44,432 nt of DNA from an uncultured Bacteroidales bacterium (GTDB lineage Bacteria > Bacteroidota > Bacteroidia > Bacteroidales > P3): the NCBI GenBank assembly GCA_937915785.1, contig CALGGY010000031.1, forward strand, positions 1 through 44,432. The letters run 5' to 3'. Each line of letters begins with the position of its first letter. Position 1 is the first letter of the stretch. A model generated the notes under the pieces. The model had not been told where the DNA came from, searched no databases, and saw only the letters and a program-made list of their open reading frames with translations. Shown piece by piece: positions 40,603-44,432 of the stretch. Both the position numbers and the translations under genes were made by a program.

Positions 40603-40893
40603 TTATTGGAGAATTTCGGTAAAATAGCTTGTGGACTCGCTTATGTAGCCCTCATCGGAGATGGGGTCGTTGCCGCCAGTAGTAAAAAGCACTATGTTGG
40701 CCACAACAAGAGCAAGAATAACGGTAGTAACCACGCTCATGGTTATTTTGTGGCGTTGTGCGCTTGCTGCGTGCCGCTGTTCTATTTTCTGCATTGTTCC
40801 GGCAAAGGAGTGTGCGCAGTTTGCCATAGCGTTGCAGTCCCGTTCGATGGTTGCTTGCAGAAAGTCATCAAATTGTGTGTCGTTGGTTGTCAT
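40603..40893 (-). CDS. single-TM protein, candidate anti-sigma factor
   Basis: 96 residues: about 48 hydrophilic residues, one TM helix (about 50-71, ITMSVVTTVILALVVANIVLF) and 25 residues after it. The layout matches short anti-sigma factors such as CnrY (about 95 residues). No HxxxCxxC zinc motif of the ZAS type is present, although C20, C26 and H28 lie in the N-terminal part. It is encoded 18 bases after the ECF sigma gene and before the periplasmic Spy-like gene. The anti-sigma role is inference from position and topology. Confidence 0.65.
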   Translation of the reverse strand: MTTNDTQFDDFLQATIERDCNAMANCAHSFAGTMQKIEQRHAASAQRHKITMSVVTTVILALVVANIVLFTTGGNDPISDEGYISESTSYFTEILQ

Positions 40894-40911
40894 ATCTACT
40901 CCTTTCTATCC

Positions 40912-41445
40912 TTAGTTTATGTCCTTTACATTCTTGCGTATGTTCTGTTTGGCCCTGAAAATAAGTTGTTCCACAGCGGGCAAGGCCACGCCCATTATTT
41001 CGGCTATCTCTTTTTGCGGCAATTTTTCGTAGAAAAACATGGTAAAAACCATATTTTGGCGTTTGGGAAGTGCTGCAATAGCCTTGTGCAGTTGTTCTAT
41101 TTTTTCGTCCTTTTCTTCCGAGTCGTCGGATTTGTCGGCCCGCTGCAACAGTGAGTCCTCGAGTTTGGTGAATATATTGTGCACGCGTTTGTAGCGCAGC
41201 AGGTTGTACGATTTGTTCATGGTAATGCGGTGCAGCCATGTGGAGAGTTTCGACTCCTGCTTGAAGCTGTATATCGCATCGTACACGTCGATAAACACTT
41301 CTTGCACAATATCTTCGGCGTCCTCGGTGTTGTGCACAATGCCATAGCTCAGATACACCAACCGCTGGTGGTACTTGTCGTACACCAGACGGAAGGCTTC
41401 CGGGTCGTGTTGTTTCAGAGATTCGACTATCTGTTTTTCGTCCAT
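40912..41445 (-). CDS. ECF-family RNA polymerase sigma factor
   Basis: 177 residues from the ATG at 41445 (an alternative ATG at 41451 adds two). Region 2 is seen in FRLVYDKYHQRLVYLSYGIVHN and DAEDIVQEVFIDVY, followed by LSTWLHRITMNKSYNLLRYK. Region 4 is LPKRQNMVFTMFFYEKLPQKEIAEIMGV with VEQLIFRAKQNIRK. It would direct RNA polymerase to a dedicated promoter set. It lies between the Cys-rich exported protein gene (54 bases upstream) and the candidate anti-sigma gene. Confidence 0.93.
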   Translation of the reverse strand: MDEKQIVESLKQHDPEAFRLVYDKYHQRLVYLSYGIVHNTEDAEDIVQEVFIDVYDAIYSFKQESKLSTWLHRITMNKSYNLLRYKRVHNIFTKLEDSLLQRADKSDDSEEKDEKIEQLHKAIAALPKRQNMVFTMFFYEKLPQKEIAEIMGVALPAVEQLIFRAKQNIRKNVKDIN

Positions 41446-41499
41446 TACCAATTTTTTGTTGTGAAACGAAAAAAGAGATGGTTTGGTTACGAATTTCTG

Positions 41500-41928
41500 C
41501 TATTTTACGGCCTTTTCGGCGTTGTGTTTTTTGCAATCGGCCTTGGCGTCGGCTTTGCAGTGTTTTTGTCCGTTTTTGTCTTTGCAGCATGGCTTTTGTT
41601 CGCCGTTGGCGTTGGTCTTGCAGCAAGGTTTTGTTTCTGTGGCGGCGTTGGCGCCTTGTTGTTTTTCGCAGCATGATTTCTGGCCTTGGGCTGTGCATTT
41701 GCCGTCCTTAGCCACCGCGCTGTTTTGCTGACATTCGGCTTTGTTGCCTTGATGGTTGGCACAGGGTTTTGCCTCGGCTTTGTTTTGTGCGTGCTTGCAT
41801 TTGTGCTGTTGCTGGCACTGCGCTGCGGGAGCGGCTTTGCCGTTTTCCTGGGCCGTGGTGGTTGTCTGTGCGGCTGCCGTTGTTGCGAAAAGGGCTGCCA
41901 TTGCTGCCAATAAAATTACTTTCTTCAT
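41500..41928 (-). CDS. exported Cys/His/Lys-rich protein, probable metal-binding
   Basis: 142 residues with a signal peptide cleaved near TAAAQ. The mature 120 residues are of low complexity, rich in Lys, Ala, Gln and Asn. They hold 13 cysteines, including three CC pairs (SCCEK, PCCKT, PCCKD), and five histidines. No aromatic residues appear after the signal, so no folded hydrophobic core is expected. This suggests a periplasmic metal-binding or thiol-buffering protein. It is the first gene of the minus-strand cluster with the ECF sigma factor. No known family is recognised. No TAnnTTTG box lies upstream, which would fit control by the ECF sigma itself (inference). Confidence 0.75.
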   Translation of the reverse strand: MKKVILLAAMAALFATTAAAQTTTTAQENGKAAPAAQCQQQHKCKHAQNKAEAKPCANHQGNKAECQQNSAVAKDGKCTAQGQKSCCEKQQGANAATETKPCCKTNANGEQKPCCKDKNGQKHCKADAKADCKKHNAEKAVK

Positions 41929-42000
41929 GATGTGATGTGTTTTTTATTTATTGACTACTATTTGTAGTTTTTGTCTGTAAAATCTTACGTTTCTTTTCAT

Positions 42001-42033
42001 AAAAAAAGGATGCCAGAGATTTTCCGGCACCCT
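42001..42033 (-). terminator. intrinsic terminator of the oadA-type gene
   Basis: On the minus strand GGGTGCC (complement of 42026-42032) pairs with GGCATCC (complement of 42008-42014) with one G-U pair, then TTTTTTT follows (42007-42001). It lies about 20 bases after the stop at 42052. Confidence 0.8.
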
Positions 42034-42051
42034 CATTCTTGATTTTAATCG

Positions 42052-43842
42052 CTATTGTATCAGCGCCACGATGTCGCCTTTTTTCACCTTTTGGCCCTGT
42101 TTTGCGAACACGTGCATCAGCTTGCCACTGAAGAGTGCGTTTATGGGGTCGTTGCCGTAGTAGGCTATGACGTAGCACATTGTCTCGCCTTCTTTGAACG
42201 GTGTTCCAATTGGCGGGTTCATGGACTGCTCGTTGATGGTGAGGTCCCAGATTATCACGCCGTCGGCCTTGGCGGTAACGGGTTTGGCGTCGGGATATTT
42301 GGCCATCACGCGTTCCACTTCGGCCTGTTTGTTATCCACAGGTTTGGCGGGAGCGGCGGCCACGGGGCCCGCTGCGGCTTTCTGTTTGGCGCGTTCGAGG
42401 TCTTCTTCGAATTTTTTCTTGGCCACGCCCGACTTGTAGTCGCGGTACTGGCGTTCGTGCATTGCAAGTTCGAACAGCTCTTCGTCGTCCTGACCGCAGT
42501 CCCATCCCTCTTCTTCCATCATCTTTCGGTATTTGGGCAGTTCGTCGGGGTAGTTGTCCTGCGGTGTGCCGGTGAAGAATTCGTAGCCTTTTTCTTTGGC
42601 CAGCTCCACAATTTCGGGGGCGAGGGTTCCGGGCAGTTTGCCAGTTTTGCCAAGTATCATGTCCCAAGTGTTTTGATCCATCTGCGAGTAGCGCGGTTTG
42701 CCTTGTGCCATCTGCATTATGTTCATCAGGGCTATGTTTTTAACGTACTGGCTGAAGGGCGTTACCAGCGGCGGGTTGCCCACTCTTGGCCATACATACT
42801 GCACTTCGTTGAAAAGTTCCACCAGTAGCTCGTCCTCGGTGAGTTCGGGTTTGCCGGCTTTTTTGAGGAACATGTTAATGCCTGCGTGTGCGCCTTTCAG
42901 GTCGGCCATCATGGAGCCCATCATGCCGCCGGGAAGTCCGCAGCCTACGAGCAGCGAGGTGCTTATCTTGTTTTTGGGGTCGATGAAATATCCGAGGAAA
43001 TCGTCCATGAATTTCTGTGTGAGGCTGCGTGCCTGCATATAGGCTTTCATGTTGATTTCGGGCACGTCGAATCCGGCATCCTTCAGCATTGCCTGAATGG
43101 TGATGACGTCGGGGTGCACCATGCCCCACGACAGCGGTTCCATGGCCACGTCGATGATGTCGGCGCCGTTTTTGCACACCTCAAGCACCGATGCCACGCT
43201 GAAACCGGGACCTGTATGTCCGTGATATTGCACGCGTATGTGCGGGTATTTATCTTTGATGCACTTAACCAAACGACCGAGCATTACTGGACGTCCAACG
43301 CCGGCCATGTCCTTGAGGCCAATCTCGTCGGCGCCGTATTCTACCAGTTTGTCCACCACGCCCATGTAGTATTCCACGGTGTGTATTTGGGAGTAGGTGA
43401 TGCTTAGTGCGGCTTGGGAGATAAGTCCGGCGGTTTTGGCGTATTTTATGGATAGTTCGAGGTTGCGGTGGTCGTTGAGGCCGCAAAACGAGCGCACTAT
43501 GTCCACGCCTTGTGCTTTTTTAACCTTGCACATAAGCTCGCGCACATCGGCGGGTACGGGATACATGCGCAGGCCGTTGAGGGCGCGTTCGAGCATTTGG
43601 GTTTTGATGCCCGCTTCGTTGAAGGGTTTGCACCAAGCGCGCACCGATTTGTTGGGGTTTTCGCCATACAGCAGGTTCACCTGTTCGGATGCTCCGCCGT
43701 TGGTTTCGATACGTGAAAAGCATCCCATGTCGATGATGACGGGAGCTATCTCCTGCAGTTGGTCCACTCGGGGTACGAACTTGCCCGACGACTGCCACAT
43801 GTCTCTGTAAACCAAACAGAATTCTATTTTACGTTTTTCCAT
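42052..43842 (-). CDS. oadA: carboxyltransferase subunit, OadA/PycB-type, lacking the biotinyl-lysine motif
   Basis: 596 residues. The N-terminal TIM barrel carries the transcarboxylase hallmarks: VYRDMWQSSG (R13, D14), GLKDMAGVG with the metal-bridging lysine K177, and QYHGHTGPG (H207, H209). A conserved PycA/OadA domain follows, then an Ala/Pro/Lys linker and a C-terminal biotinyl-like beta-barrel (about 517-596). At the place of the EAMKM biotinylation motif the sequence reads AYYGNDP (560-566), so the lysine that would carry biotin is absent. It would transfer CO2 between oxaloacetate and a separate biotin carrier, for example in a Na+-pumping decarboxylase. It has its own promoter and terminator. 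The beta and gamma pump subunits are not in the window. Confidence 0.9.
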   Translation of the reverse strand: MEKRKIEFCLVYRDMWQSSGKFVPRVDQLQEIAPVIIDMGCFSRIETNGGASEQVNLLYGENPNKSVRAWCKPFNEAGIKTQMLERALNGLRMYPVPADVRELMCKVKKAQGVDIVRSFCGLNDHRNLELSIKYAKTAGLISQAALSITYSQIHTVEYYMGVVDKLVEYGADEIGLKDMAGVGRPVMLGRLVKCIKDKYPHIRVQYHGHTGPGFSVASVLEVCKNGADIIDVAMEPLSWGMVHPDVITIQAMLKDAGFDVPEINMKAYMQARSLTQKFMDDFLGYFIDPKNKISTSLLVGCGLPGGMMGSMMADLKGAHAGINMFLKKAGKPELTEDELLVELFNEVQYVWPRVGNPPLVTPFSQYVKNIALMNIMQMAQGKPRYSQMDQNTWDMILGKTGKLPGTLAPEIVELAKEKGYEFFTGTPQDNYPDELPKYRKMMEEEGWDCGQDDEELFELAMHERQYRDYKSGVAKKKFEEDLERAKQKAAAGPVAAAPAKPVDNKQAEVERVMAKYPDAKPVTAKADGVIIWDLTINEQSMNPPIGTPFKEGETMCYVIAYYGNDPINALFSGKLMHVFAKQGQKVKKGDIVALIQ

Positions 43843-43992
43843 CTGTGTTGTTACGTCTTTTAATGTTGTTATACCTATATTTGTTCGGGTGTTTTTTTCT
43901 GATTAGCCTTGATATTCATTCATTGCATAAAGCACTGAAATTCAGCACGTAATAAATGGGGCGTTTCCAAAAAAAAATCCTGTCCCAATTAG

Positions 43993-44023
43993 CAAAGATA
44001 CGGAAAAAAAATGGGACGTGCAA
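43993..44023 (-). promoter_or_regulatory. promoter of the oadA-type gene
   Basis: On the minus strand TTG (complement of 44021-44023) precedes TATCTTTG (complement of 43993-44000) by 20 bases. The leader to the ATG at 43842 is about 140 bases. Confidence 0.72.
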
Positions 44024-44043
44024 ATTTTTCGAGCGGAAAAAAA

Positions 44044-44064
44044 TGCCGGAGTAAAAATCCGGCA
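44044..44064 (-). terminator. minus-strand terminator without a visible gene
   Basis: TGCCGGA (44044-44050) pairs perfectly with TCCGGCA (44058-44064). On the minus strand the stem is followed by a run of T's (complement of 44043-44035, one G within). No minus-strand gene is recognisable in the 370 bases to the window's edge. Confidence 0.6.
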
Positions 44065-44199
44065 CTTCTTATTACATCGCAGGAATTATGCGAAGAATTA
44101 CATAGAGCAATCCCTAAACCAACATTTTGTCAAGTGTTTTTTTTTGAAGTTGTGAACCGTGATCCGAGATGAGGTGCTGGGGGGGATTGATAAATTGCT

Positions 44200-44234
44200 C
44201 ATTGTACATTGTTCATTGTTCATTGTTCATTGTC
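44200..44234 (+). repeat. five tandem copies of the heptamer cattgtt
   Basis: Copies begin at 44200, 44207, 44214, 44221 and 44228. The first and last differ by one base. Such arrays are common in intergenic DNA of Bacteroidota and may vary in number between strains. Confidence 0.8.
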
Positions 44235-44386
44235 AATTCACCCTCTCGCCCGACATAAACGACTGTAATACTGCGGTTTGTGGCAATTATTTTTCGGGCT
44301 TTGCCTCAAATATAGTCAGCACAATGCTAATTAACAGAGCCACATTCATGCTACAAATGCAACAATCACAGCAAACTCAATAGTGT

Positions 44387-44401
44387 CCAAAATAATTTTG
44401 G
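44387..44401. other. 15-base palindrome CCAAAATAATTTTGG
   Basis: Seven-base arms around a single A. It lies 31 bases from the window end. It could be an operator or part of an element beyond the edge; nothing else supports either. Confidence 0.3.
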
Positions 44402-44432
44402 GAGATTTTTGTGAATAGACAGAGAATGTTGA

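Larger units (their letters stand above)
44065..44432. other. A+T-rich end of window, no gene seen
   Basis: No frame on either strand looks coding. The stretch holds a tandem heptamer repeat (44200-44234), an isolated minus-strand TATATTTG box (44307-44314), and a 15-base palindrome near the edge (44387-44401). Confidence 0.5.

Noticed and set aside
44387..44432. possible insertion-sequence end
   Set aside because: There is a palindrome near the edge, but no transposase, no matching inverted repeat and no target duplication can be seen within the window.
1..44432. CRISPR arrays, tRNA and rRNA genes
   Set aside because: No regularly spaced repeats, no tRNA-like T-loop and acceptor combinations, and no rRNA segments were seen in the intergenic regions.

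Overview
The window looks like part of the chromosome of an anaerobic Bacteroidales bacterium (phylum Bacteroidota). Several promoters match the phylum's TTG-N17-20-TAnnTTTG pattern. Type IX secretion (T9SS) sorting domains occur in two surface proteins. The set also includes the [FeFe]-hydrogenase maturase HydF, an OadA/PycB-type carboxyltransferase, a C69 dipeptidase and a conserved nusB-DUF1573-yajC-ybbR-coaE run. No rRNA, tRNA, CRISPR array, intact transposase or phage gene was found.

Layout. 1-2,511 (minus): a Cys-rich lipoprotein, a secreted thioredoxin-fold protein and a DUF1573 protein. 2,512-3,270: a mostly non-coding stretch leading into an AraC-type regulator (plus). 4,238-10,010 (minus): hydF-mazG, atpC-atpD, dprA and a NUDIX gene. 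10,081-14,015 (plus): pyrE, an SRPBCC protein, hpt, two small membrane proteins (one Mpv17-like) and a porin-like barrel. 14,099-17,354 (plus, partly A+T-rich): a mini-lipoprotein, its longer paralogue and a secreted C13-type cysteine protease with a T9SS tail. 17,549-28,065 (plus): nusB, DUF1573, yajC, ybbR, coaE, a GH3/beta-lactamase fusion, a TerB-J protein, frr, birA, a membrane protein and a flippase. 28,246-32,490 (minus): a four-gene operon of a PorV-like barrel, a helix-hairpin-helix barrel, pyrF and a membrane protein. 32,683-36,923 (minus): a C69 dipeptidase, an apparently beheaded TerD-like fragment and a surface protein with an internal T9SS-like domain. 37,205-39,146: a DUF2798-like membrane protein and a Cu/Zn-type efflux permease with a C-terminal HMA domain. 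39,278-39,661: gene debris with an intact terminator. 39,686-41,928 (minus): a Cys/His-rich exported protein, an ECF sigma factor, a single-TM protein, a Spy/CnrX-like anchored periplasmic protein and a NUDIX hydrolase. 42,052-43,842 (minus): the carboxyltransferase subunit. 43,843-44,432: promoter, terminator, a 7-bp tandem repeat and no convincing gene.

The strongest candidate for an undescribed system is 40,119-41,928. Gene order, sizes and topology (ECF sigma / about 95-aa single-TM protein / N-anchored periplasmic helical protein) resemble the CnrH-CnrY-CnrX metal-sensing module of Cupriavidus. Here they are joined to a 13-cysteine exported protein and lie 1 kb from a metal-efflux permease. 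Other points of interest are an oadA-type protein without the biotinyl-lysine motif, a biotin ligase with a degenerate GRGRRG loop, a mosaic C13 protease locus with a duplicated lipoprotein, a ComEA-like HHH domain fused to an outer-membrane barrel, and two loci where only the 3' end of a gene seems to remain. All family assignments were made by eye from motifs; none was checked by database search.
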